Assembly: GCA_022843955.1 (NCBI GenBank)
Contig: JALHMQ010000004.1
Coordinates: 62,001 to 126,000, forward strand
Direction: 5' to 3'
DNA length: 64,000 nt
Origin: Burkholderiaceae bacterium
GTDB taxonomy: Bacteria > Pseudomonadota > Gammaproteobacteria > Burkholderiales > Burkholderiaceae_F
Translations under genes and position numbers: made by a program
Notes under the pieces: model-generated
Databases searched by the model: none
The model's input: the letters and a program-made list of their open reading frames with translations, nothing else
Told to the model about the DNA's origin: nothing
In this document: positions 1 through 10,911 of the stretch, in pieces
Numbering within the stretch: position 1 is the stretch's first letter
How the letters are laid out: each line of letters opens with the position of its first letter

Positions 1-669
1 GAAGAACGCGGTGATCGCCCACTTGACGGTGCGCAGCCGACGGCGTGTCTGCGCCGGATCGGCGCTGGCAAACCAGTCCCATTTCACGGCCAGCCGGTAA
101 AGACCAATGCCGCCATGCAGTTCCACCGCGAACAGCAGCACGAGATACAGCGGCCACCAGCCGTGCCAGACACGCGCTGCCGATTCGTACGGCCCGATCG
201 CGCCCGGGTGGACCATCATCTGGTACAGGTGCACGGCCGCCAGGAAGAACAGCGCGAAGCCGGTCACTGCCTGCACCCACCACAGCGTGGTGTCCTCGTG
301 CGCCAGCAGCTTGCGGTGGCTGTTGAACGTATGCAACTGCTTCCAGCTGATCGGGAACTTGCGCATCGCCAGCAGCGCATGGCCGATCATCAATGCAAAG
401 ACAATGGCGACGATCACCCCGACGATCTGCGGAAACGCCCGACCGAAGAAGAAGTAGCCCTCGAAGCCCTTGGTCACCATCCACATCACGTCGGGGCTGA
501 TGAGGATGGTCGACACGAAGAACATGTGGCCCCACATGAACAAGCCGAGCACCAGACCGCTGCCGCTTTGCGCCAGGTCCAGCCGCGCCGGCCAGCGGCT
601 CTTGCGTGGCTTGTCCGCAAGCCCAGCCCCCGCGACCAGGCGGCGGGCATCAGAAGCGGTGGCAGTCAT
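1..669 (-). CDS. frdC: Fumarate reductase cytochrome b subunit, partial
   Basis: Membrane anchor of a quinol:fumarate reductase; it passes electrons from menaquinol through two haems b to FrdAB. The first 223 residues are present; the C-terminus lies off the left edge. From memory the protein lines up almost without gaps with Wolinella succinogenes FrdC. The four axial haem histidines are at 48, 97, 147 and 185 (44, 93, 143 and 182 in Wolinella). The two functional glutamates are also kept: E70 (Wolinella E66, menaquinol oxidation) and E183 (E180, transmembrane proton path). Four of the five membrane helices are visible. The start ATG has GGAG nine bases upstream. frdA and frdB should follow beyond the edge. 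The match is much closer than expected for a betaproteobacterium, so horizontal acquisition is possible. Confidence 0.93.
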   Translation of the reverse strand, partial: MTATASDARRLVAGAGLADKPRKSRWPARLDLAQSGSGLVLGLFMWGHMFFVSTILISPDVMWMVTKGFEGYFFFGRAFPQIVGVIVAIVFALMIGHALLAMRKFPISWKQLHTFNSHRKLLAHEDTTLWWVQAVTGFALFFLAAVHLYQMMVHPGAIGPYESAARVWHGWWPLYLVLLFAVELHGGIGLYRLAVKWDWFASADPAQTRRRLRTVKWAITAFF

Positions 670-1111
670 GTTTCGGTCTCCAGGTGGACAGGGAGCGGGC
701 AACGGTTCGACGGGCGAGTTGCCCACGGCACGCCGTGCATTCTTTTCCCTACGCCGCGGTCGGACTTGATACCTGTCAACTTGGGCGCAGCCGGTGCCGA
801 GCGAAGCAAGCTCACTTCCCTGGCGATCCACAGTGCGAGGCCGTGGACGGCGGTGGCCTTGGGCAGCACGCGTCGCCTCCTGCTGGCTCATCGAAATCCA
901 AGCCAAGGCAGCCGACACTAATCCTCACCATAGGCAGGGAGATCAAACTGCGCCCCGCGCTGCTCCGCAGTCTCCCGCCCAGTCGTCGTCGCGTTCACGG
1001 GATGTCAATGCGTGGCGGCTGCATCAGCGCCCCAACGCAAACTGGGCGACCGCGCGGGACCGCTGCCGGGCGCTACGCTGCGCGTCTTTTTTCGCCTGCT
1101 TTGATATCTCG
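670..1111. other. Divergent intergenic region, frdC / MFS gene
   Basis: No credible gene is seen on either strand. Apart from the FNR-type dyad and the frdC ribosome-binding site next to 669, I see no recognisable element and no strong ribosome-binding site for the MFS gene. Confidence 0.5.
766..779 (-). promoter_or_regulatory. FNR-type dyad upstream of frdC
   Basis: TTGATacctGTCAA matches the FNR consensus TTGAT-N4-ATCAA at 9 of 10 positions. A weak -10 candidate (AAGAAT, minus strand, 744-739) would put the transcription start near 731, and the dyad centre would then be about 41 bases upstream of it, the classic position for activation by FNR. The promoter elements are inferred; the dyad is seen directly. 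Confidence 0.6.
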
Positions 1112-2473
1112 ATGAGTGCCCTGCCCGCGACAGTTGCGCTGCGACGACTGGCCAGCCGCTTTGCGCTGCCGGCCAACGACCTGCTGCGCGATCGCGTCTA
1201 TCGGCGCCTGTGGTCGTCCATTCTCATCAGTTCGTTCGGCAACCAGATTTCGATGCTGGCGCTGCCGCTGACGGCCGTGCTGTTGCTGCAGGCCACGCCG
1301 ACTCAGATGGGCCTGCTGACGGCGATAGAGATCGCACCGTTCGTGCTGTTCTCGTTGCCGGCCGGCGTGTGGCTGGACCGGGTGCGCAAGCTGCCGGTCT
1401 ACATCGGCGGCGAATTGCTGCTGGCCGCCGCGCTGCTCACAGTGCCGGTAGCCTGGTGGCTCGGCTGGCTGTCGATGACCTGGTTGTATGTGGTCGGGTT
1501 CGCGCTGGGCACCGTGCACACGATCGCCGGCAGCGCCGCGCAGATCGTGCTCACCCAGATCGTGCCGCGCGAGCGCCTGGTCGAAGCGCATGCGAAAAAT
1601 GCGCTGGCTAATTCGAGTGCCGAGGTGGCCGGACCCGGACTGGCCGGGGCGCTGATCAAGCTGCTCGGCGCCCCGGTGGCGCTGCTGGCCGACGCGCTGA
1701 TGTTGGCGCTGTCCGCCTTCATCCTGCGCGGCGTTCGCGTGACCGAAGGCGCGCGTGCCGCGGCCACGCAGTTCTGGCCGGCCTTGCGCCAGGGGCTGCA
1801 CTTCGTCACCACGCACCGACTGCTGGTGACCATGGCGATCGTGGTGGGCATCTGGCAGATGGCGCATTACGCCGCACTGACCGTGCAGATCCTGTTCGCC
1901 ACGCGCGTACTCAAGCTCTCCGAAGGGGCGATCGGCGCCTGCTTCATCGCGCTCGGCGTGGGCACCATCCTGACCAGTCTGGTCGGCAGCCGCATCTCGC
2001 AGCGCATCGGCCCGGGCCCGACCATGGTGCTGGGCTTCGCCATCACCGGCAGCGGCTGGACGCTGGCTGCTCTCGCGCCGGCCTCGGCGTTCGGCGTGGC
2101 GGTGTTCGCCGCGATGCTGATGCTGTTCGGCATCGGCGCGGTGCTGATCTTCATCTCCTTCCTGGCGCTGCGGCAGGCGGTCACGCCGGCGCCGCTGCTC
2201 GGCCGCATGACCAGCACGATGCGCTGGCTGACGCTGCTGCCGGCCGGACCCGGCGCGTTGCTGTCGGGCTGGCTCGGCGAGCACCTGGGCCTGCGCGTGG
2301 CGCTCGGCTTCGCAGGTGTCAGCGGCCTGGCGTTGGCGTACTTTGCCTGGCGCCGCCCGATCATCCGCAACACGCGTGTGTTGCCCACTCCGCCCGCACA
2401 GAACGAACTTGCCACCGCCGACGTGGCGCTCGAGGCCGTGCGTCCGCTGGACGATCCCGCCCCCGGGCGCTGA
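1112..2473 (+). CDS. MFS transporter, DHA3/EntS-like exporter
   Basis: Predicted 453-residue inner-membrane proton-coupled exporter with about 12 hydrophobic segments. The loop after helix 2 carries the MFS signature (GVWLDRVRKLPV, around residues 89-100), and the helix 4-5 region (around 145-185) is typical of the EntS/macrolide-efflux branch (DHA3). The substrate cannot be told. I chose ATG 1112 because hydrophobic MFS sequence begins soon after it; the open frame extends upstream to 794 but that part is low-complexity and not MFS-like. No clear Shine-Dalgarno sequence precedes it. It converges on the doxX gene with only 21 bases between stops. Confidence 0.8.
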   Translation: MSALPATVALRRLASRFALPANDLLRDRVYRRLWSSILISSFGNQISMLALPLTAVLLLQATPTQMGLLTAIEIAPFVLFSLPAGVWLDRVRKLPVYIGGELLLAAALLTVPVAWWLGWLSMTWLYVVGFALGTVHTIAGSAAQIVLTQIVPRERLVEAHAKNALANSSAEVAGPGLAGALIKLLGAPVALLADALMLALSAFILRGVRVTEGARAAATQFWPALRQGLHFVTTHRLLVTMAIVVGIWQMAHYAALTVQILFATRVLKLSEGAIGACFIALGVGTILTSLVGSRISQRIGPGPTMVLGFAITGSGWTLAALAPASAFGVAVFAAMLMLFGIGAVLIFISFLALRQAVTPAPLLGRMTSTMRWLTLLPAGPGALLSGWLGEHLGLRVALGFAGVSGLALAYFAWRRPIIRNTRVLPTPPAQNELATADVALEAVRPLDDPAPGR

Positions 2474-2494
2474 CTGCGTCGCCGACCGTGCCGA

Positions 2495-2961
2495 TCAGCG
2501 CAGTCCGACAGCGCGGTCGAGCGAGAGCGCGCCCCCGCCGCTGCGAATCAGCAACAGCATCAACGCGGCCCACGACAGGTGGGTGGGCCAGGCGTCCGGG
2601 TAGACGAAGACCTGGATCACCACGGTCATCCGAGCAGGGCGATGGCCGACAGCCGTGTCGCCAGGCCGAGTACCAGCAGCACCGGGAACACGTGCTCCGC
2701 ATAGGCCGCCAGGTGCGCGCCCAGCGCCGGCGACAGCAACGGCAGTTGATACTCGTCCGCAAACAGCGCCACGGCGTTGTCGGAAACGGCGAGCCAGCCG
2801 TCGACCTTGGTGCGACCGGACAGCCAGAAGATGGCCGCCAGCGCGATGCGCGAGACCAGCAGCAGCAAGTCTTCGGGCACGGCCGGCGTCAGGCAATCGG
2901 CAAGCTGGTTCCAGCGGGCGCGCCAACCGGCCGCGGCAGGCTGAACTGTCGATTCGTTCAT
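2495..2961 (-). pseudogene. DoxX-family protein (bufD-like), split by a one-base frameshift
   Basis: Integral membrane protein of the DoxX family, last gene of the metallophore cassette. It starts at ATG 2961 behind AAGGAAGAG, 10 bases after the bufC stop. The first 111 residues, to [11 protein letters not shown], end at TGA 2626-2628. The family's usual continuation ([17 protein letters not shown]..., 44 residues) follows at once in another frame from ATG 2629, which overlaps the stop as ATGA. Inserting a single base before that ATG would restore an uninterrupted protein of about 155 residues with four membrane segments. It is either a real mutation (possibly tolerated through re-initiation at the ATGA) or a sequencing error. 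The role in the cassette, probably redox or membrane support of peptide maturation, is inferred. Confidence 0.75.
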
Positions 2962-2971
2962 CACTCTTCCT

Positions 2972-3820
2972 TCAAGGTGATGCGGCGAATGCGCCGGCAT
3001 CGATCAGCTGATTGAGGAGGGCGACCAGACCATCGGGTGAGGCGGGTCGGTCCGATTCGTCCGATGAGGCATCCAGCGCAGCGATCAGTGCGGTGCCCAG
3101 CGTCGCGCCGCCAGTGCAGGCGTCGAGCAGCGCCACGCCAGCGCGCGAAAGCGGCTGCGCGCGCACGTCACCCGCGGGCCGCGTGAGGAGCGCGCCTTCG
3201 CCGAGCCAGTCGAACGCGGCCGCATCGAAGTGCTCGGCGCGATTGCGCTGCCACAGCGTGAACGCCGGGACGTCTTCGAACCAGCGCCAGCGCGCCGCGG
3301 GGTGAAGGCGCAGCTCGACGTCGGCGAGGCCGGCACCGGCAGGCAAGGCCGATGCAAGCAGGGGCGGCGCATCGGCCGCCAGATGTGACTCGGTCCAGCA
3401 GCGGTCGAGCTGTGCCACGGCGGGCAGATAGTGCAACTCGGCGGCGGGCTCGAATGCGGCGATGAACGCTGCGAAGCCCTCGCCGTAGGCGAGCAGCGAG
3501 GGCTGCGAGGGTGCCTGCTGCCGCACGAACACGGCGGCCGCAGCGCGAAACCATTCGTCGCCAACGACGCGAACGACGGCCGGGTAGTTGGCCTGCAGCG
3601 CTTCGATCAGCCCCCGCATGACGGTGTTGCGGTACACGGCGGCACCCGGCTGTCGCAGCAGCGCCGCGATGGTCGCGTCGGTCGCGCTCTCGGCCACCTG
3701 TGCAAGCGGTCGGCGGTCGAGCAGCGCTGCCGCAAATTCCTGCTGGAAGCAGGCAAGCGGCGCCGTCTCGCCCGGCGCGGCGCCACGCGTGGATTGGCAT
3801 CGCATGGTCGAGGCACTCAT
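2972..3820 (-). CDS. bufC: DUF2063 protein, bufferin maturation partner (BufC/HvfC)
   Basis: 282-residue cytosolic protein with an N-terminal DUF2063 domain (residues about 15-110, including FQQEFAAALLD and VYRNTVMRGLIEALQANYPAV). In the known family it works with the DUF692 enzyme as a RiPP-recognition partner that delivers the precursor peptide. The start ATG 3820 overlaps the bufB stop as ATGA, so the two are translationally coupled. The open frame runs upstream to 4384, but that extension lies antisense-free inside bufB in another frame and is not part of the protein. The gene order bufA-bufB-bufC-doxX supports the assignment. Confidence 0.85.
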   Translation of the reverse strand: MSASTMRCQSTRGAAPGETAPLACFQQEFAAALLDRRPLAQVAESATDATIAALLRQPGAAVYRNTVMRGLIEALQANYPAVVRVVGDEWFRAAAAVFVRQQAPSQPSLLAYGEGFAAFIAAFEPAAELHYLPAVAQLDRCWTESHLAADAPPLLASALPAGAGLADVELRLHPAARWRWFEDVPAFTLWQRNRAEHFDAAAFDWLGEGALLTRPAGDVRAQPLSRAGVALLDACTGGATLGTALIAALDASSDESDRPASPDGLVALLNQLIDAGAFAASP

Positions 3821-4665
3821 GCCGCGCACTGCCACGGATGGTGCCGCGTCGCCGTGGCGAGCACGGCGTGCGCACGCGCGCGTTCGGCACGCAGTTCGTC
3901 GAACGCCGGCAGATTGTCGTCGCGCTCGATCAAGGAGGGCCGCGGCCCGATGCGTTCGATCAACCGCTCGTACAGTGCCCACACGGCAGGCGCCACCGGC
4001 GCGTCGTGTCCATCGATCAGCAAGCGTGTCCCCAACTGCGGATCGGCATGGTGGCCCGCCAGATGGACTTCGGCCACGAGATCGGCGGGCACCGCATCGA
4101 TCCACGCCTGCGCGTCGCCGTCCAGGTTGCAGGCGCTCACGTAGACGTTGTTCACGTCGACCAGCAGCGTGCAGCCGGCGACACGCGCCAGTCGTGTCAG
4201 GAACGCCACCTCGTCTTCGGCATGCGCGTCGATGCGCAGGTAATGCGATGGGTTTTCGATAGCGATGGCGCGCTTGAGCTTGTCCTGCACGCGGCCGATG
4301 TTGGCGGTGAGAACCGCGAGCGCCTGGGCCGTGCGCAGGACCGGCAGCAGGTCGGGCAGGCTGCCTGCTGCGCTGCGCGACCAAGCCAGATGCTCAGAGA
4401 CCAGCGCCGGCTCGAACCGCTCGACCAGGCGGGCCAGACGCGCCAGATGTGCTTCGTCCACACCGTCGGCACTGGCCAGCGACAGGCCGACACCGTGCAG
4501 CGACAGCGGATGCTGCGCGCGCAGCAGCGCCAGCCACGTCAGGCGCGGCCCGCCATCGGCCATGTAGTTCTCGGGATGAATCTCGAACCACATGCCCGGG
4601 TCGCGGCACGCCAAGGCCGCATCGAAGTGCGGCGGCTTCAATCCCAGTCCAGCGGTCAACTTCAT
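3817..4665 (-). CDS. bufB: DUF692 multinuclear iron oxidase, bufferin biosynthesis (BufB/HvfB)
   Basis: 282 residues, TIM-barrel DUF692 family, related to MbnB of methanobactin synthesis. Family members use two or three iron atoms and O2 to oxidise cysteines of a precursor peptide (to oxazolone/thioamide, or to 5-thiooxazole in bufferins). Visible conserved blocks that supply metal ligands are EIHPENYM (28-35), LHGVGLSL (56-63), SEHLAW (90-95), IENPSHYL (about 135), LLVDVNNVYVSACN (about 166-179) and EVHLAGH (about 197). It begins 72 bases after bufA, beyond an 18-bp hairpin, and overlaps bufC. The substrate is almost certainly the adjacent bufA product. Confidence 0.9.
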   Translation of the reverse strand: MKLTAGLGLKPPHFDAALACRDPGMWFEIHPENYMADGGPRLTWLALLRAQHPLSLHGVGLSLASADGVDEAHLARLARLVERFEPALVSEHLAWSRSAAGSLPDLLPVLRTAQALAVLTANIGRVQDKLKRAIAIENPSHYLRIDAHAEDEVAFLTRLARVAGCTLLVDVNNVYVSACNLDGDAQAWIDAVPADLVAEVHLAGHHADPQLGTRLLIDGHDAPVAPAVWALYERLIERIGPRPSLIERDDNLPAFDELRAERARAHAVLATATRHHPWQCAA

Positions 4666-4691
4666 CGGGCGCTTCCGTGCAGTGGTCAGTC

Positions 4692-4730
4692 ACGGGCGGC
4701 ACGCCGTGCGGGGCACGGCGTGCCGCCCGT
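4692..4730 (-). promoter_or_regulatory. 18-bp perfect hairpin between bufA and bufB
   Basis: Arms 4692-4709 and 4713-4730 are perfect reverse complements, with a three-base loop. It begins eight bases after the bufA stop codon and ends 27 bases before the bufB start. No U-tract follows, so it looks like a mRNA 3'-end stabiliser or partial terminator that keeps precursor mRNA above enzyme mRNA, rather than a full terminator. Confidence 0.65.
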
Positions 4731-4737
4731 CATGCGC

Positions 4738-5022
4738 TCAGCTCTTGACCGGCTCCTTCGAGCCCTTGCCCTTCGGCGTCTGCATGGTCTCGCAGGTGCC
4801 CTTGGCGACGTACTTCCAGGCGTTGCCCTGGTAGTCGGCCTTGCTGCTGCCGGCGCACGAGGTGCCTGGACCGGCCTTGCAGTCGTTCTGGCCAGCCTTG
4901 GCAACGCCGTAGCAGCGCTCCTTTTCGCCTTTGATCGAAGCGCCCTTGTCCTGTGCCAGGGCGGCACCGGCAGAGAACGCGGTCAAAGTGGCGGCCAGCA
5001 GCAACGAGTGACGGGTAGTCAT
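4738..5022 (-). CDS. bufA: Bufferin-type metallophore precursor peptide (DUF2282)
   Basis: 94 residues: a Sec signal peptide (residues 1-23, cleavage after ALA) followed by a Lys/Gly-rich core with four cysteines at 37, 48, 56 and 77 in the DUF2282 pattern ([25 protein letters not shown]). Members of this family (BufA1/HvfA/GigA) are ribosomal peptides whose cysteines are oxidised by the DUF692 enzyme and which bind copper in the periplasm. It is the first gene of the cassette. GGAGAC lies a few bases upstream of the ATG. The ECF-sigma-like promoter 79 bases upstream fits metal-stress induction. Modification and metal specificity are inferred from family and neighbours. Confidence 0.9.
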   Translation of the reverse strand: MTTRHSLLLAATLTAFSAGAALAQDKGASIKGEKERCYGVAKAGQNDCKAGPGTSCAGSSKADYQGNAWKYVAKGTCETMQTPKGKGSKEPVKS

Positions 5023-5100
5023 GGGTAAGTCTCCTTCAGGTTGGATCGCAAGGTCAGGTGTGGTCGAGGTGGACGCGGCCCATCTCGGCCTGCCTGCTCA

Positions 5101-5126
5101 TTCGCTGTCAGCCGGCTCGCCGTTAC
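5101..5126 (-). promoter_or_regulatory. ECF-sigma-like promoter for bufA
   Basis: On the minus strand GTAACG (5126-5121), exactly 16 bases, then CGAA (5104-5101). As I recall it, the sigma-F motif that drives metal-responsive genes, including this cassette, in Caulobacter is GTAACC-N16-CGAA. Transcription would start near 5094, about 70 bases before bufA. Confidence 0.55.
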
Positions 5127-5170
5127 GGTCGGTGAGGGCCGCGGCGCACTGAATATTTCTACGGCCCGCT

Positions 5171-5196
5171 GTAACCGCCTGCGGTGGCGCAACGAA
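5171..5196 (+). promoter_or_regulatory. Second ECF-sigma-like motif, pointing right
   Basis: GTAACC (5171-5176), 16 bases, CGAA (5193-5196): an exact match to the same motif but on the plus strand, 45 bases from the bufA one and back to back with it. It points to the dehydrogenase gene, whose start is about 180 bases further on. It could be a true divergent promoter or chance. Confidence 0.35.
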
Positions 5197-5379
5197 CGCG
5201 TCGCTGGCGCGACGTCACGACATGCAGCCCCTGCTGCTTTGGCTCGGAGCGACGCTGAAGTGAATCGGGTTGCACGGCCCCACCGTCATCAAGGCTTTGC
5301 TGCACCGCACGTTCAATCCATCCGCCGTCACCTTGCCCCATCGCAAACATGACCGCATCGGCGCTGATACGGTGCGCCG

Positions 5380-8199
<2,820 letters not shown>

Positions 8200-8335
8200 A
8201 TAGCTTCGACCGGTTCTACTGGGCGCGGACGACTTACGTTGTTCTACGCCAGCCTGAACTCGCCCGCACAACCTAATTACCCGAAGTTATCGATACACAG
8301 TAAGCTTCGGCTTTGTTGTCAAGCGAGGATTCAGG

Positions 8336-8566
8336 ATGAACTCAGCAGAAAAAACGATTCGTGCCGAAATAGACCGCCGCGAGCGCGAGATCGACGCGCT
8401 GCGCAAGGCACTTGCCGCGTTGTCGGGCGATGCCAAGGTCAGCACGGGTCGCAAGGGCACGCGCAAGCCGAAGACGGCTGCGCAGAAGAAGGCACTCAGT
8501 GCGGCCCTGAAAGCAGCGTGGAAGAAGCGCAAGGCGGCCGAGAAGAAGGCTGACAAGGCCGCCTGA
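8336..8566 (+). CDS. Small Lys/Ala-rich basic protein
   Basis: 76 residues. The first 35 (IRAEIDRREREIDALRKALAAL) look like a short charged coiled coil. The remainder is lysine- and alanine-rich, with an AAWKKRKAAEKKADKAA tail resembling histone-H1-like nucleoid proteins. This suggests nucleic-acid binding, but I do not recognise the family. AGGATTCAGG upstream of ATG 8336 is a moderate ribosome-binding site. It sits alone on the plus strand, 136 bases after the dehydrogenase. Confidence 0.6.
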   Translation: MNSAEKTIRAEIDRREREIDALRKALAALSGDAKVSTGRKGTRKPKTAAQKKALSAALKAAWKKRKAAEKKADKAA

Positions 8567-8726
8567 CCTTCAGTCAAGTGGCAGGTCGGCAGTGAAGTCG
8601 GCCTGCCGCGCACGCCACTGAGGGAACCTGGCGGCCCCCACCGCCAGGCTTCGCTGCAACGTAGTAGCTCACGTCGCGACGCCGAAGTCTCTGAGGTCAG
8701 TTGCCGCCATCCTGTCGGCGCTGCAG

Positions 8727-9032
8727 CTACCTCGGGCTGGCGCTCGCCTGCTCGAAGTGCTCTACCCGCGGTGGCTCCACGAAGTACGGTCCGACGATCG
8801 CGCGCCATTGCGCAAAGCTGGGTGACTGGCGAAAGTCCACCGTGTGGTTCTCCAGCGTGTCCCACTCGATCAGCAGCAAGTAGCGCTGCGGCGACTCGAT
8901 GCCGCGCTCGAGCCGGTAACCACGGTATCCCTTGCTTTGGCTGATGACCGTCTGCACCCCGCGACTCAACGCAGCCTCGAACGCCTGCTGCTCACCGGCC
9001 CGGATCTGGATTTCTGCAACCTCGAGAACCAT
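8727..9032 (-). CDS. Antibiotic-biosynthesis-monooxygenase (ABM) domain protein
   Basis: 101-residue ferredoxin-like fold protein of the ABM/YgiN group. The segment AEIQIRAGEQQAFEAAL (6-22) and the central LLLIEWDTLENHTVDFRQSP (53-72) are typical; the aromatic His/Trp positions line the active-site cleft in relatives that oxygenate quinones or haem. The substrate is unknown. GGAG five bases before the ATG supports the start. It is 27 bases from the next minus-strand gene. Confidence 0.75.
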   Translation of the reverse strand: MVLEVAEIQIRAGEQQAFEAALSRGVQTVISQSKGYRGYRLERGIESPQRYLLLIEWDTLENHTVDFRQSPSFAQWRAIVGPYFVEPPRVEHFEQASASPR

Positions 9033-9059
9033 GTCTGCTCCGCGTTTGCACGAGGCGGC

Positions 9060-9809
9060 TCAGTTCGACGACGCGCCGTGGCACTGCTTGTATTTCCTGC
9101 CGCTGCCGCACGGACAGGGTTCATTGCGCCCGACTTTCGGCGTCTCGCGCGCCAGTGGCTTGCGCGGGCGGGCGATATCGGCGGCATCGAGCACGCATTC
9201 GACCAGGTGCTCGATCGCGTCATCCAGATCTGCCAGCGGCATGTCGCGCTCGATGCGCAACTTGTCCTCAGCGAAGCGCCGGGCGTCGGCAGGCGGTTCG
9301 TCCGGATCCGACGGCAAATGGCGCATCACGCCGACCAGCGACTCGGCCAATTCGGAACTCTCGCCGTAGGTGTCGAGCAGTTGCGGAAAGGCGTTCAGTG
9401 CGCTCATGAAGCCGGCCGCCCAGGGCGCCAGCGCCTCGATGGTGGCGCGGCCGGTGACGGCCTTGCCGGCGTCGTCCTCGACCGGATACACGATCGGATC
9501 GAAGCCCTCGCGCGCATTGATGCAGGCCGCCAGGTAGTTGTGATGGCGCATCACCAGGTCGACGATGCGCGCCTTCGCCGCTGGGGCCAACGGCGGATCG
9601 GCCGGCTGGCCCTCGCTGTCGAACACGTACGGCAGCCACTGGTCGGCCGGTACCGGATCGGGCTGCAACAGCAGGCCGACGAGAAAGCCGTCGAGCATCA
9701 CCACGTCGAGAGATTCCTGCGGCTCAGGCACGGCGGCCAGCGCGCTGTCCAGTTCCTCGATTTCGCGCTCGCTCAGCGGCCCGCCGACGTTCGCTGCCAT
9801 GACCATCAT
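9060..9809 (-). CDS. UPF0149/YecA family protein with C-terminal SEC-C zinc motif
   Basis: 249 residues. An all-helical UPF0149 domain (about 10-200) is followed by a SEC-C metal-binding tail, [15 protein letters not shown], with zinc ligands C232, C234, C243 and H244. The SEC-C tail is shared with SecA, where it contacts ribosome and SecB; in E. coli YecA it is a ribosome-associated, proteostasis-linked protein. Function here is therefore probably protein quality control, but unproven. Confidence 0.85.
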   Translation of the reverse strand: MMVMAANVGGPLSEREIEELDSALAAVPEPQESLDVVMLDGFLVGLLLQPDPVPADQWLPYVFDSEGQPADPPLAPAAKARIVDLVMRHHNYLAACINAREGFDPIVYPVEDDAGKAVTGRATIEALAPWAAGFMSALNAFPQLLDTYGESSELAESLVGVMRHLPSDPDEPPADARRFAEDKLRIERDMPLADLDDAIEHLVECVLDAADIARPRKPLARETPKVGRNEPCPCGSGRKYKQCHGASSN

Positions 9810-9972
9810 CCTCGTTCGATTGCGCGCCAGCGCGGCCAGCGGCCGGCGGCGGGAGCGAATCCTCTCACGCCGGGGCGTGTGTTCACCCTGGGGTCGCGCC
9901 TATCGGGCATCACGTGGTCGCCGCCCGCGGCAACGCAGGTCGAGGCAGGCGCAAGTCCGCGGCAGCGGGCTC

Positions 9973-10735
9973 TCAATCAGCCGCAGCGGCGCCGTGCGGG
10001 TCGAAGTACTCGCGGAACCGCGCAGCAGGCAGGGCAGCCGAGTACAGGTGGCCCTGCGCGAGGCTGACGCCGCAGCGCTGCAGCAGCGCCGCCTGGGCGG
10101 CGGACTCAACGCCTTCGGCAACCACTTGCACGCTGGCATGCGCCAGCAGCACACGCAGGCCGACAGGCCGAGCAGCCAGTCCGGCAGGGCAGACGCGATC
10201 AAGCCGCTCGTGAGTTGCCGATCGAGCTTGATGTAGTCGAAGCGGCAGCGCGACAGCAGGGCGAGGTTGACGCCGCCATCATCACGTCGTCGAGCGCGAT
10301 GCGCACGCCATTGCGCGCCATGTGATCGAGCGCTTCGATCCCCTGCGCATCGGGTACGCCGCGCTCGGTCAATTCCAGCACGATCTGGTTGCGTACCGCG
10401 CTCAGGCCGGACTTGGCGCCCGCGTATTCGATGCCGCCGCCTCCCAGCGCGTCGGGCGGGACGTTGATGCTCAGATGGGCGTGTGGGTGGTCGAGGAGCC
10501 AGTCTTTCATCTGGTCCGCCACCGTGTCGATCACCCAGTAGGTGATCAGTCCGCCCAGGCCGGTGCCTTCGGCGCGCGGAATGAACTCGGCGGGCTCCAC
10601 CCATACGCCGTCATGCTGCCAGCGGATCAGCGCCTCGGCACCGATGCAGCGGCCATCGCTCAGCCGCACCGTGGGCAGATAGTTGAGCTCGAACTCACCC
10701 GCCCGCAGCGCGGCGTAGATCGGCTCGTCGAACAT
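9973..10735 (-). pseudogene. EAL-domain protein, broken by frameshifts
   Basis: Remnant of a stand-alone c-di-GMP phosphodiesterase domain. Frame one gives residues 1-155, with the EAL signature (GAEALIRW), SINVPP, LELTE and ALDD metal-binding blocks. At about 10265 the frame shifts just after the LDD motif; VNLALLSRCRFDYIKLDRQL continues in a second frame. Near 10160 it shifts again to give VLLAHASVQVVAEGVES and the family's C-terminus, ending at TGA 9973. No single frame encodes a whole domain, and the DFG loop after LDD is missing. Divergent from pfp. Confidence 0.8.
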
Positions 10736-10911
10736 CGGCGTGCCTTGTTGTTATGGCGGAACGCACGTTCCGCCAGCCGCAACGGAACATCGGAAGCTCG
10801 GCACGGACGTCAACCGAACCGCTACCCATCGGGCAGCGACGAAGCGGCGCGGGTGCGCCCATGCAACGCCAGAGGACTAAGCTCTCCCGATCCCACCGCA
10901 CGAGGCCCAAC

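Larger units (their letters stand above)
5023..5379. other. Divergent intergenic region, bufA / dehydrogenase
   Basis: Holds the two divergent ECF-like motifs and the bufA ribosome-binding site. No gene is visible. The dehydrogenase start at 5380 has no strong Shine-Dalgarno sequence. Confidence 0.5.

Noticed and set aside
1073-2284. 403-codon open frame on the minus strand
   Set aside because: Antisense to the MFS gene, low-complexity.
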